Assembly: GCF_051962475.1 (NCBI RefSeq)
Contig: NZ_JBQCCF010000069.1
Span: forward strand, 186,001 to 250,000
DNA length: 64,000 nt
Reading direction: 5' to 3'
From: Dyella_A sp051962475
GTDB taxonomy: Bacteria; Pseudomonadota; Gammaproteobacteria; Xanthomonadales; Rhodanobacteraceae
The notes beneath the pieces are model-generated. The model was not told where the DNA came from, did not search any database, and saw only the letters and a program-made list of their open reading frames with translations. This document shows positions 14,876-23,378 of the stretch, piece by piece. The first letter of the stretch is position 1. Every line of letters begins with the position of its first letter. Position numbers and translations under genes: made by a program.

Positions 14876-15781
14876 TCAGCCCACCGGCTGGAACACCAGC
14901 CCCGAGGGCGAGGCCGACGGCAGCAGCCAGTGGTCCGCCAGCAGGAATGCGAAAAGCGCCATCAGGTAGACAATGGAATAGTTGAACACGCGCATCGGGA
15001 AGAAGTCGTCGGGCGGGTTCAGCAGCCGGATCGCGTAATACAGGAACACCGCGTCGAGCACGATCGCGCCGCCAAGATAGACCAGTCCGGTGTAGCCGGT
15101 GATTGCCGGCAGCAGGGTCACCAGCACCAGCAGCACGGTGTAGAACAGCACGTGCCAGCGCGTATAGACCACGCCGTGGGTCACCGGCAGCATCGGCACC
15201 TGGGCGCGGGCGTAGTCGTCGCGGCGGAAGATCGCCAGCGCCCAGAAGTGCGGCGGCGTCCACACGAAGATGATCAGGCACAGCTGCAACGCAAAGGCGT
15301 GCAGCTCGCCAGTCACCGCGGTCCAGCCCAGCACCGGCGGAATCGCGCCGGCGAGGCCACCAATCACGATGTTCTGCGGCGTCGCCCGCTTGAGGTACGC
15401 GGTGTAGACCAGCGCGTAGCCGATCAGCCCGCCGAAGGTGAGCACCGCGGTGAGCAGGTTCACCAGCAGCGCCAGCACCAGCATCGAGGCCACGCCCAGC
15501 AACACCGCGAACACCAGCACCTGGCGCACGCTCAGCGCGCCGGTGGCCAGGGGGCGGCGAGCGGTGCGTGCCATCAGCTTGTCGATGCGCTCGTCTATCA
15601 AGTGATTGAACGCCGCCGCCGAGCCGGAGGCCATCCAGATGCCCAGCGTGCCGAATACCAGTGCGCGCCACGGCGGCACGCCCGGCACGGCCAGGAACAT
15701 GCCGATCACGGCACAGAACACCAGCAGCGCGACGACGCGTGGCTTGGTCAGTTGCAGGTATTCGCGGACGTGGGCACTCAT
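14876..15781 (-). CDS. cyoE: Protoheme IX farnesyltransferase (heme O synthase)
   Basis: This inner-membrane UbiA-family enzyme converts heme B to heme O, the step before heme A. The 301-aa product has the first Asp-rich motif NHLIDERID (N59, D63, D67) and the second region VWTPPHFWALAIFRRDDY, with about nine helices. The ATG at 15781 overlaps the ctaA stop (ATGA), showing translational coupling in the order surf1, CxxxC gene, ctaA, cyoE. In pseudomonads a senC/sco gene follows; here the broken regulator does. The symbol ctaB is equally valid. Confidence 0.96.
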   Translation of the reverse strand: MSAHVREYLQLTKPRVVALLVFCAVIGMFLAVPGVPPWRALVFGTLGIWMASGSAAAFNHLIDERIDKLMARTARRPLATGALSVRQVLVFAVLLGVASMLVLALLVNLLTAVLTFGGLIGYALVYTAYLKRATPQNIVIGGLAGAIPPVLGWTAVTGELHAFALQLCLIIFVWTPPHFWALAIFRRDDYARAQVPMLPVTHGVVYTRWHVLFYTVLLVLVTLLPAITGYTGLVYLGGAIVLDAVFLYYAIRLLNPPDDFFPMRVFNYSIVYLMALFAFLLADHWLLPSASPSGLVFQPVG

Positions 15782-16944
15782 CCGCGCGATTCTACCAGCG
15801 GCAGGCCATCCGGCCGGCGGCGCTGGGTGCGCGCGAGGGTGGCGAGCAGGGTGAACAGCAGCGCGGCAGCCACGCCGTTGTGCGCGGTGGCGACCCACAA
15901 GGGCAGGCCGAAGTGCACGTTGCTGATGCCCAGCAGCACCTGCACCACCAGCGCCACGCCGATTGCGATGCCCAGCCCACGCAGCCCGGCGCGCGCCGTC
16001 TTGTGCGACAGCCAGCCGAGGTAGCAGAAAACCACCAGTGCGCCGATGCGATGGACGATCTGGATCGCGCTGCGCGCCGCCATGTCGAGCACGCCGCCCT
16101 CGTAGTTCACGCCCACGCCGCGCCAGAGCACGAAGCCTTCCTTGAAGTCGGTAGCCGGCATCCACTGGCCCAGGCACTTGGGGAAATCGGTACCGCAGGC
16201 CAGCGCGGCATAATTGGACGAGGTCCAGCCGCCCAGCGCGATCTGGCACGCCAGCAGCACCACGCCGAAGATCACCGCCTTGCGCAGCGGCGCGTAGCGG
16301 TCGTCGTCTGCTCCGACGCCGGCATAGCGCAGCGCCGACCAGGCCAGCAGCGAAAAGGTGGTGAGGCCGCCGAGCAGATGCCCCATCACCACGATGGGCT
16401 TGAGCAGCAAGGTCACCGTCCACATGCCGAGCATCGCCTGGAAGATGATCACCGCCAGCGCCAGCACGCTGGCGCGCCACGCGCCGGGACGGCGCAGGGT
16501 GAGCGCCGCGACCAGCGGCAAGCCAATAGCCAAGACGGAAATCACCGACGAGGCGACGTAGGCGTGACGCATGTACAACGCCACGCCCAGTACCGCGAGG
16601 GCAGCACCCACCAGCACGGCCACCGCGTTCCAACGCTGGCGCCAGGCGGCGATCAACGCCATCGCGAGCACGGCAAAGCCCAGCGTGCCGGCCAGCATGC
16701 GGTGCACCTGCTCGCGCCAGGCCTTGGAGTCCTCGAACGGGCGCTCAGGGAACGCCGCGTCCGCGTGCGCCACTTCATGCGCCTGGGTCGGCCAGGTGGC
16801 CTTGCCGTAGCAGGTAGGCCAGTCCGGGCAGGACAGTCCGGCATTGGACAGGCGCACGAAGGCGCCGAACATCACCAGGCCGAAGGCGAACAGTGCGGCC
16901 AGCAACGCCAGGCGACGAAGCACGACGGTGGAACGAGCGGTCAT
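15778..16944 (-). CDS. ctaA: Heme A synthase (COX15/CtaA family)
   Basis: The enzyme oxidises the C8 methyl of heme O to make heme A for the aa3 oxidase. The 388-aa protein is polytopic, with the extracytoplasmic Cys pair segment SCPDWPTC near the N-terminus, heme-ligand histidines in EQVHRMLAG, VVMGHLLGG, IQIVHRIGA and VATAHNGVA, and a second Cys pair in YAALACGTDFPKC. Its ATG at 16944 overlaps the preceding stop by one base, and its own stop overlaps cyoE, so these genes form a tight operon. Confidence 0.96.
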   Translation of the reverse strand: MTARSTVVLRRLALLAALFAFGLVMFGAFVRLSNAGLSCPDWPTCYGKATWPTQAHEVAHADAAFPERPFEDSKAWREQVHRMLAGTLGFAVLAMALIAAWRQRWNAVAVLVGAALAVLGVALYMRHAYVASSVISVLAIGLPLVAALTLRRPGAWRASVLALAVIIFQAMLGMWTVTLLLKPIVVMGHLLGGLTTFSLLAWSALRYAGVGADDDRYAPLRKAVIFGVVLLACQIALGGWTSSNYAALACGTDFPKCLGQWMPATDFKEGFVLWRGVGVNYEGGVLDMAARSAIQIVHRIGALVVFCYLGWLSHKTARAGLRGLGIAIGVALVVQVLLGISNVHFGLPLWVATAHNGVAAALLFTLLATLARTQRRRPDGLPLVESRG

Positions 16945-17540
16945 CAGCGGATCACCTTCTGCAGGTCCTTGCGCAAGCCGGTGGTGTCGAAGCCGGCTGG
17001 ATACAGCGACAACGCCGTGCCGTTCGATTCCACCAGCACGGCGCTGACGCTGTCGGGCGTGGTGGGCGCATAGCTGGCGAGCTTGCCGTCGACATCGCTG
17101 CCGAGCAGGAACGAGGCGTCTGGGTTGGCCCCCAGCGCGACGCGACCGTCCTTCACCGGCTCGTTCGCCGGCGGCGTGCCGAGCAGCAACAGGCGCAGCC
17201 GCGGCATGTTGCGCGACAAGGTGACCCGCGCGGCGGCCATCTTGGTCAGCGTGTCGACGCAGCGCGCGGCACACTGCGGCCCGACCAGGGCGATCAGGGT
17301 GAGCCGCGGCTGCGTGTCGCGCCAGGCGTAGGTGCTGCCATCGGCCAGTCCCACCGTCACCGGCTCGGCGACGAAATTGCGCTGCGGCACGATCGGCAGG
17401 CCGTTGCCCTTGCCCTGCGGCTGCCAGCCGGAGACGGTGAGGATGGCGGCGGCCACGATCGGTGCCGCGAATACCGCGGCAATCAGCAGCAGCTTGGCGC
17501 GACTAGCGCGCTGGGCGCGGTCGGGAGTGGGTCGATTCAT
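16944..17540 (-). CDS. Membrane-anchored thioredoxin-fold-like protein of the oxidase assembly operon (Sco-like CxxxC)
   Basis: The 198-aa protein has one N-terminal transmembrane helix (about residues 16-37) and a periplasmic domain. It holds a position equivalent to PA0111 in pseudomonads, between SURF1 and CtaA. The segment LIALVGPQCAARCVDTLTK contains C90 and C94 in a CxxxC pattern, as in Sco copper chaperones. The conserved Sco histidine downstream is not apparent. A role in redox or copper handling during oxidase assembly is inferred. It overlaps surf1 by 4 nt and ctaA by 1 nt. Confidence 0.75.
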   Translation of the reverse strand: MNRPTPDRAQRASRAKLLLIAAVFAAPIVAAAILTVSGWQPQGKGNGLPIVPQRNFVAEPVTVGLADGSTYAWRDTQPRLTLIALVGPQCAARCVDTLTKMAAARVTLSRNMPRLRLLLLGTPPANEPVKDGRVALGANPDASFLLGSDVDGKLASYAPTTPDSVSAVLVESNGTALSLYPAGFDTTGLRKDLQKVIR

Positions 17541-18289
17541 GGCGTGCGACTCGTGCTTGAACGCGCCCGTGGGCGGCGCTTGCGGTGGAGCACCAGGAAG
17601 ATCACCACCGCCGCCACGGCGAAGGTGAACCACTGGAACGCGTAGGCGCGATGCCGGGACGGTGGCATCGCGGAGAAATCGAGCGTGTGCTTGCGCACGT
17701 AGACCGCCGCCGGATCGGCGTCCAGCGCGAGCAGGCGGGGGAACAACGGCCGCCCCAGGTCGCGCGCCACCTGCGCGGGGTCCAGATAGATGGTCTTCTT
17801 CGGATACGCCGACTGTTGCGCCAGCGCATCGCCGCCCATCTCCAGCGCTACGCCGGGCGGTGGCACGTACAGGCCCTGCACGGTGACCTCGTCGCTGGGC
17901 AGCGCAGGCAACTGCGGTGCGCGGTCGGTGCCGTTGCCGGGCAGAAAGCCGAGATCGACCAGCAGCAGCCGCTCGTGGCCGGACAGCTGCATCGGCGCGT
18001 AGGCCTCCACGCCGCCCAGCGCGTCGTGCTTCGGGTTGTCCAGCAGATAGACCCGCCCGGGCAGGTAGCGTCCGCTCAGGCGCACGCGCGGATACGCGTT
18101 TTCCGGCGGGGCGTCGGCGACCTCATCGAAGCGCTGCAGCGGCGCCGTCGCCGATGTGGCATAGCGCCGCAGAAGTGCCTCCTTCTCGTCGGCCCGATGC
18201 AGCTGCCACAAGCCCAGACGCACAAAAAGCAGCGCACCGGCGACGGTCAGTGCGACAGACCACCACGCCGGACGACGGAACGCGCTCAC
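17537..18289 (-). CDS. SURF1 family cytochrome oxidase assembly protein
   Basis: The 250-aa protein has the classic SURF1 topology: an N-terminal helix followed by GLWQLHRADEKEALL, a periplasmic domain with YLLDNPKHDALGGVEAYAPM and LLVDLGFLPGNGTDRAPQLP, and a C-terminal helix preceded by HRAYAFQWFTFA. SURF1 helps insert heme a into subunit I. It is the first gene of the minus-strand assembly operon and is divergent from the DUF2909 gene at 18349. Confidence 0.93.
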   Translation of the reverse strand: MSAFRRPAWWSVALTVAGALLFVRLGLWQLHRADEKEALLRRYATSATAPLQRFDEVADAPPENAYPRVRLSGRYLPGRVYLLDNPKHDALGGVEAYAPMQLSGHERLLLVDLGFLPGNGTDRAPQLPALPSDEVTVQGLYVPPPGVALEMGGDALAQQSAYPKKTIYLDPAQVARDLGRPLFPRLLALDADPAAVYVRKHTLDFSAMPPSRHRAYAFQWFTFAVAAVVIFLVLHRKRRPRARSSTSRTP

Positions 18290-18348
18290 GCGGCCGCTCC
18301 GTGGGCGGCGGCTATACTGGCCAAATCGTCGTTGTTCGAGTCAGTCAC

Positions 18349-18564
18349 GTGGAAACCGTCTACAAATACGCACTGGTCATCATGCTGTTCGTGGTGTTGT
18401 TCAACCTCGGGCAGGCGCTGTACTTCATGATGACCGACAAGGAAGACAGCAAGCGCACCGTGTGGGCACTGACGCGGCGCATCGGCCTGTCGGTGCTGTT
18501 GATCCTGATGGTGATGTTCGGCATCTGGATGGGCTGGCTGCATCCGCACGACGTCAACCACTGA
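18349..18564 (+). CDS. Twin transmembrane helix small protein (DUF2909-like)
   Basis: A 71-aa protein begins with a GTG and the sequence METVYKYALVIMLFVVLFNL. It has two hydrophobic helices separated by a charged loop (MMTDKEDSKRT) and ends GWLHPHDVNH. Small twin-helix proteins of this type sit between subunit III and SURF1 in many proteobacterial oxidase loci, but their role is unknown. TATACT at 18313-18318 is a candidate -10 box. The Shine-Dalgarno is weak, so the start is moderately certain. Confidence 0.8.
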   Translation: METVYKYALVIMLFVVLFNLGQALYFMMTDKEDSKRTVWALTRRIGLSVLLILMVMFGIWMGWLHPHDVNH

Positions 18565-18671
18565 GCGTTGGCCGCCCATTCTAACGGTCGGCTCGAATGG
18601 GCATCTTCGCTGCGTCATTGCGCCCGTGAAGAAGTGCTCCGGTCGGCGGTAGATTCATCCAGCTCCGCATG

Positions 18672-18705
18672 AAAAAAAAGCCCGCCTCACGGCGGGCTTT
18701 TTCGC
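18672..18705. terminator. Bidirectional terminator between DUF2909 gene and coxC
   Basis: AGCCCGCC and GGCGGGCT form an 8-bp stem around TCAC, with eight A before and five T after. It lies between convergent genes and can end both the DUF2909 transcript and the coxBAC transcript. Confidence 0.92.
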
Positions 18706-18733
18706 TCCTGGGCGGCGCGCGCAGCGCGGTCGC

Positions 18734-19621
18734 TCAGAGGATGTAGACGAACATGAACAGGCCGAGCCAGACCACGTCGACGAAGTGCCAGTACCAGGCC
18801 ACCGCCTCGAAACCAAAGTGGTGTTCCTTGTTGAAATGGCCCTTGGCCACGCGGAACCAGATCACCGCCAGCATGATCGTGCCCAACGTCACGTGCATTC
18901 CGTGGAAGCCAGTGAGCATGAAGAAGGTCGAGCCGTACACGCCCGAGTGCAGCGTGAGGTTGAGCTCCTTGTAGGCCTCCATGTATTCGTGCGCTTGGCA
19001 GTACAGGAACACTGCACCGAGCAGCACGGTAAGGCCGAGGAACACCAGCACCCTGCCACGATGGGCCGACCTCAGCGCGTGGTGCGCGATGGTCACGGTC
19101 ACGCTGGAGGTCAGCAGGATCAGCGTGTTGAGCAGCGGCAGGCCCCACGCGGCGACGGTCTGGAAGCTGCCGCCGATCTGGTCCGGACCGTTGCCGCCCG
19201 CCGCGCCCCAGCCACCGGTGTAGGCGGGGTGCAGGAACTGGTTGGTCAGCACGCCATGGCCTTCGCCGGCCAGCCACGGCACCGAGAACATGCGCGCGTA
19301 GAACAGCGCACCGAAGAAGGCGCCGAAGAACATCACTTCGGAGAAGATGAACCACAGCATGCCCATGCGGAACGAACGGTCCACCTGGCTGTTGTAGCTA
19401 CCGGCGAGCGACTCGCGGATCACCGAGCGGAACCAGCCGAAGAACATGCCCAGCACGCCCAGGATGCCGACGGTCAGCACCGTCTTGCCGAAACTGGTGT
19501 CACCCGGCTGGGCGCTCAGCCAGTGGCTGGCACCGAACACGGTGACGAACATCACCACGGCGGCGACGATCGGCCACGAGCTCTTGGTTGGAACGAAGTA
19601 AGCGCCTTGCTGCTGACCCAT
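18734..19621 (-). CDS. coxC: Cytochrome c oxidase subunit III
   Basis: This integral-membrane subunit of aa3 cytochrome c oxidase supports stability and proton uptake. The 295-aa product shows FIFSEVMFFGAFFGALFYAR, the GFHGMHVTLGTIML motif and the terminal WYWHFVDVVWLGLFMFVYI, all diagnostic of subunit III. Seven helices are expected. It is the last gene of the DUF2244-coxB-coxA-small-coxC transcript and ends just before the terminator at 18672-18705. In most proteobacteria cox11 lies immediately upstream; here it does not. Confidence 0.97.
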   Translation of the reverse strand: MGQQQGAYFVPTKSSWPIVAAVVMFVTVFGASHWLSAQPGDTSFGKTVLTVGILGVLGMFFGWFRSVIRESLAGSYNSQVDRSFRMGMLWFIFSEVMFFGAFFGALFYARMFSVPWLAGEGHGVLTNQFLHPAYTGGWGAAGGNGPDQIGGSFQTVAAWGLPLLNTLILLTSSVTVTIAHHALRSAHRGRVLVFLGLTVLLGAVFLYCQAHEYMEAYKELNLTLHSGVYGSTFFMLTGFHGMHVTLGTIMLAVIWFRVAKGHFNKEHHFGFEAVAWYWHFVDVVWLGLFMFVYIL

Positions 19622-19717
19622 CGTGAAGGTTCCCGTGGATATCTCTTTCTGACATCGGCCCCGCCACGTCGCGCGGGGAACTGCTCTGTTTCTGCTGGCG
19701 CGCTGCGCGCGCCGGCG

Positions 19718-19840
19718 TTATCGCACCATCTGGAACAGCGACAGCGCGAACACCACCAGCGCCACACCGCCCATGATCAGCGCGGTGCGCCTGGCGGCGC
19801 GGCGACGCGTTTCCATCATGGCCTGCGGTGATTCATGCAT
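19718..19840 (-). CDS. 40-aa single-helix protein (cytochrome oxidase small assembly protein-like)
   Basis: The tiny ORF begins MHESPQAMMETRRRAARRTA and continues into one hydrophobic helix ending LSLFQMVR. A charged Arg-rich N-terminus plus one helix, encoded between coxA and coxC, matches the small assembly proteins annotated beside cox11 in other proteobacteria. The Shine-Dalgarno is weak (GGGGCAGC). Starting at one of the downstream ATGs would leave the helix intact. Moderate confidence because of length. Confidence 0.65.
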   Translation of the reverse strand: MHESPQAMMETRRRAARRTALIMGGVALVVFALSLFQMVR

Positions 19841-19888
19841 GTCTGCTGCCCCGTCACGCCACCGCCTGCGCGGTGGCGTGCAACTTTA

Positions 19889-21502
19889 TCAGTGGTCGGT
19901 ATGGCCGTGGGCCAGCTCGTCGTCGTTGATGACCGGCGGCACTTCGAAGGTGTGGAACGGCGCCGGCGACGGCACGGTCCACTCCAGGCCCTTGGCACCT
20001 TCCCACACGCGGTCGGTGGCCTTCTTCTTCGAGCCCCACACCGCGTGGATCAGCACGCCCACGAAGATCAGCTGCGAGGCACCGAACAGGAAGCCGCCGA
20101 TCGAGCTGATCATGTTGAAGTTGGCAAACGCGACGTTGTAGTCCGGGATGCGGCGCGGCATGCCGGCCAGGCCCAGGAAGTGCTGCGGGAAGAACAGCAC
20201 GTTGACCCAGATCACCGAGTTCCAGAAGTGCATCTTGCCCCAGAACTCCGAGTACATCCGGCCAGTCCACTTCGGCAGCCAGTAGTAGGTGGCGGCGATG
20301 ATCGAGAACACCGCGCCGGTCACCAGCACGTAGTGGAAGTGCGCCACCACGAAGTAGGTGTCGTGGTACTGGAAGTCGGCCGGAGCCAGCGCCAGCATCA
20401 GGCCGGAGAAGCCACCGATGGTGAACAGGATGACGAAGGCGACGGCGAACAGCATCGGCGTCTCGAACGTCATCGAGCCGCCCCACATGGTGCTGACCCA
20501 GTTGAACACCTTCACACCGGTGGGCACCGCGATCAGCATCGTGGCGTACATGAAGAAGATCTCGGCGCCCAGCGGCAGGCCGACCGCGAACATGTGGTGC
20601 GCCCACACGATGAACGACAGGAAGGCGATCGACGCGATCGCGAACACCATTGCCTTGTAGCCGAAGATCGGCTTGCGGGCGAAGGTCGGGATGATCTCCG
20701 AGATCACGCCGAACGCCGGCAGGATCATGATGTAGACCTCGGGATGCCCGAAGAACCAGAAGATGTGCTGGAACAGCACCGGGTCACCGCCGCCGGCGGC
20801 GTTGAAGAAGCTGGTGCCGAAGTACTTGTCGGTCAGCAGCATGGTCACTGCGCCGGCCAGCACCGGCATCACGGCGATCAGCAGGAACGCGGTGATCAGC
20901 CAGCTCCACACGAACACCGGCATCTTCAGCAGGTCCATGCCCGGGGCGCGCATGTTGAGGATCGTGGCGATGATGTTGATCGAACCCATGATCGAGCTGA
21001 TGCCCATCAGGTGCACCGCGAACACCATCGAGGCGACCGAGCCGCCCTGCAGCGCCAGCGGCGGATACATCGTCCAGCCGCCGGCCGGGGCGCCGCCCGC
21101 GGTGAACAGTGTGGACAGCAGCAGCGCGAAGGCGAACGGCATGATCCAGAACGACAGGTTGTTCATGCGCGGCAGGGCCATGTCCGGCGCACCGATCATC
21201 AGCGGGATCATCCAGTTGCCCAGGCCCACGAAGGCCGGCATCACCGCGCCGAAGATCATCACCAGCGCGTGCATGGTGGTCATCTGGTTGAAGAAGTACG
21301 GCTGCACCAGCTGCAGGCCCGGCTTGAACAGCTCGGCGCGAATTACCATCGCGAAGCTGCCGCCGATGAAGAACATCACCAGCGCGAACACCAGGTACAG
21401 CGTGCCGATGTCCTTGTGGTTGGTGGACATGAACCAGCGCGTGAAGAAATTCGACGGCGCGCCGTGATGATCGTGGTGGTCGTGGGTGGCTGCGTGGGCC
21501 AT
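19889..21502 (-). CDS. coxA: Cytochrome c oxidase subunit I (aa3, type A1)
   Basis: This is the catalytic subunit with heme a and the heme a3-CuB centre. The 537-aa product has heme a ligands H78 (TTMHALVM) and H390, the GHPEVY motif (E255; H253-Y257 crosslink pair), CuB histidines H302-H303 (VWAHHMF) and heme a3 ligand H388 (FVVAHFHYV). The Glu in GHPEVY places it in the A1 class. The N-terminus is His-rich (HDHHDHH), which may be incidental or metal-binding. It is preceded by coxB with 63 nt between them. Confidence 0.98.
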   Translation of the reverse strand: MAHAATHDHHDHHGAPSNFFTRWFMSTNHKDIGTLYLVFALVMFFIGGSFAMVIRAELFKPGLQLVQPYFFNQMTTMHALVMIFGAVMPAFVGLGNWMIPLMIGAPDMALPRMNNLSFWIMPFAFALLLSTLFTAGGAPAGGWTMYPPLALQGGSVASMVFAVHLMGISSIMGSINIIATILNMRAPGMDLLKMPVFVWSWLITAFLLIAVMPVLAGAVTMLLTDKYFGTSFFNAAGGGDPVLFQHIFWFFGHPEVYIMILPAFGVISEIIPTFARKPIFGYKAMVFAIASIAFLSFIVWAHHMFAVGLPLGAEIFFMYATMLIAVPTGVKVFNWVSTMWGGSMTFETPMLFAVAFVILFTIGGFSGLMLALAPADFQYHDTYFVVAHFHYVLVTGAVFSIIAATYYWLPKWTGRMYSEFWGKMHFWNSVIWVNVLFFPQHFLGLAGMPRRIPDYNVAFANFNMISSIGGFLFGASQLIFVGVLIHAVWGSKKKATDRVWEGAKGLEWTVPSPAPFHTFEVPPVINDDELAHGHTDH

Positions 21503-21565
21503 GGCCTTGAACCTCTGCCTAATGCGTAATTGCGTGGGACCGCCGGAAGGCGGCCCTCCGGAAAA

Positions 21566-22504
21566 TCAGCCCTGGTTGCCCGGGGCGGGGGTCTTGACCT
21601 GCGCGGTGGCCGGAGCAGCGGCGGGAGCCGCCGGCTTCGGTGCACTAGCCGCCTGCTGCTGGGCCAGCCACTGCTCGAACTCGGCCTTCGGCAGCGCCTT
21701 GACCACGATCGGCATGAAGCCGTGATCCTGGCCGCACAGCTCGGCGCACTGGCCGCGGTAGATGCCCGGTTCCTTGATGTTGGTCCAGGCGGCATTGACG
21801 ATGCCGGGGATGGCATCCATCTTCCAGCCCAGCGCCGGCACCCACCACGAGTGGATCACGTCGCCGGCGGTGATCACGAAGCGGATCTTGGTGCCCACCG
21901 GCACCACCAGCGGCTTGTCGACGTCGAGCAGGTAGGTGTTCTCGCCGTTCACCTGCACCGCCTTCGGGTCCATGCCGGAGCCGAGCTGGCGGGTCTCGTT
22001 GCTGGCGTCGTCGAGCTTGGACATGAAGCCGACCTTGTCGATCGCCTTGCCCTTGTAGTCGACGTAGTCGTAGCGCCACTTCCACTGGTAGCCGGTGACC
22101 TTCACGGTCATCTGCGAGCCGGTGGTGTTGGCGAACGAGGTGAGGCCGCCCGTGGCCAGGTAGGCGAGCACGATCAGGATGATCACCGGGATCGTAGTCC
22201 ACACCACTTCGAGCATGGTGTTGTGCGACCACTTCTCGGCCACCGCACCGCGCGATTTGCGGAAGCGGAACATGGCGATGAACATCGCGCCGAACACCAG
22301 GATGCCGATCACGACGCACACGCCGAGCGACACGTTGTTGAGGAAGTAGGGCTCGGACGACCATTCGCTGGCGCCGCGCGTCATGTTGAGCTGCCAGTCC
22401 TTCGGGTTGGCCGTCGCCGCGCCGCCGAACAGGGCGAGCGCGCCGGCGAGGCCAGCCAACACCGCGCGCTTGATACCGTGAGGCTTGATGCCGCCAGATG
22501 TCAT
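21566..22504 (-). CDS. coxB: Cytochrome c oxidase subunit II
   Basis: The 312-aa product carries the CuA centre that accepts electrons from cytochrome c. A signal/anchor region (GIKRAVLAGLAGALALFGGA) is followed by two helices, the aromatic segment GYQWKWRYDY and the CuA ligands in HSWWVPALG and CAELCGQDHGFM. The C-terminus is a Pro/Ala-rich tail (from about residue 285) with no fused cytochrome c domain. The ATG at 22504, preceded by AAAGGTG, is chosen over an upstream codon. It follows the DUF2244 gene by 20 nt. Confidence 0.97.
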   Translation of the reverse strand: MTSGGIKPHGIKRAVLAGLAGALALFGGAATANPKDWQLNMTRGASEWSSEPYFLNNVSLGVCVVIGILVFGAMFIAMFRFRKSRGAVAEKWSHNTMLEVVWTTIPVIILIVLAYLATGGLTSFANTTGSQMTVKVTGYQWKWRYDYVDYKGKAIDKVGFMSKLDDASNETRQLGSGMDPKAVQVNGENTYLLDVDKPLVVPVGTKIRFVITAGDVIHSWWVPALGWKMDAIPGIVNAAWTNIKEPGIYRGQCAELCGQDHGFMPIVVKALPKAEFEQWLAQQQAASAPKPAAPAAAPATAQVKTPAPGNQG

Positions 22505-22524
22505 GTCTTGCACCTTTGTTGAAC

Positions 22525-23007
22525 CTACTTGCGCCACGGACCCTTGAGGTCGGCCAGCAGCACCATGAGTTTCCTCGACAGCTCGGCGCGCTCCTCGTCG
22601 GCGAGGAAGGCTCCGATCTCCAGCTCGCGACCATGCGATGACAGCATCAGCCGCTGGCGCCCCTTGCCTGGAGCCAGCTTCACCCGCACCCAGTGGGACT
22701 GGAAGTGGATGCGCCGCCGCCCAGGCAGAGCGCGCACCTCCAGCGACGTTTCGCCGAGGGTGATGCGCTCACCGCGGTCGCCCGCCCGCCAGGCCACGCT
22801 CAGCGCGATCGCCATGGCAACGGATTCGACCAGGGCAAACAGCGGGGCGAACACATTCCCCTGCCACGCACCCAGACCGGCGGTTGTCAGCGCCAGCGCT
22901 GCCAGCACCATGATCAGTCGACGAAGCCCCTTGCGGCTGAGTACACGGTTGGGGCGAAGCCACAGCGCGCACGGCAGACCTTCAGCAGCGGGTCGAAGCA
23001 CGATCAT
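22525..23007 (-). CDS. DUF2244 domain-containing membrane protein
   Basis: The 160-aa protein begins MIVLRPAAEGLPCALWLRPN. It has two adjacent helices (RRLIMVLAALALTTAGLGAW and the following FAPLFALVESVAMAIALSVAW) and a C-terminal soluble part with WVRVKLAPGKGRQRLMLSSHGRELEIGAFL, the DUF2244 pattern. DUF2244 genes are often found just upstream of coxB, but no role is known. It opens the oxidase structural operon. The frame extends upstream to 23256 without family similarity, so the ATG at 23007 is used. Confidence 0.88.
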   Translation of the reverse strand: MIVLRPAAEGLPCALWLRPNRVLSRKGLRRLIMVLAALALTTAGLGAWQGNVFAPLFALVESVAMAIALSVAWRAGDRGERITLGETSLEVRALPGRRRIHFQSHWVRVKLAPGKGRQRLMLSSHGRELEIGAFLADEERAELSRKLMVLLADLKGPWRK

Positions 23008-23378
23008 GGGGATCCGGCGTGCCTGGAACGGCGGAATGATAGGCCGCACCAGCGCAACGGGCAAGAATGACGCAGGCGCATGACCCTCATCAGCACGCTT
23101 CGCAACGCTTTGCGATAAGGCGTCGAGGCCCGCGCGCGAGGCCACGCGCGCGCGCGACGACGCGACCGCGTCGACCGACCCATCGGCGGTTGCGACACTT
23201 TGCCCGGGTCCCAAGCGACCGCAACCGCGCGCCGATGGCGGCCGACGGGACGCCATGACGCCATACCCGCGCGCACGTGCTGATGGCCGGCTGATTGCTG
23301 GTTGGGTGGGTGCCAGCGCACGCGTACAATGCGCCGCTCCCCCTCCCCCGCCCGCCTCCCGCCCGGATCGAACGACCC
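23008..23378. other. Divergent spacer between the oxidase operon and putA
   Basis: This 371-nt non-coding stretch must contain the minus-strand promoter for the DUF2244-coxBAC operon and the putA promoter. It includes a very CpG-rich alternating tract (GCGCGCGAGG and ACGCGCGCGCGCGACGACGCG, about 23128-23165). Apart from the putA promoter listed separately, I see no clear operator or ORF. Confidence 0.5.
23302..23330 (+). promoter_or_regulatory. Candidate sigma-70 promoter of putA
   Basis: TTGGGT (23302-23307) and TACAAT (23325-23330) are separated by 17 nt and lie 48 nt upstream of the putA GTG. Confidence 0.55.
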
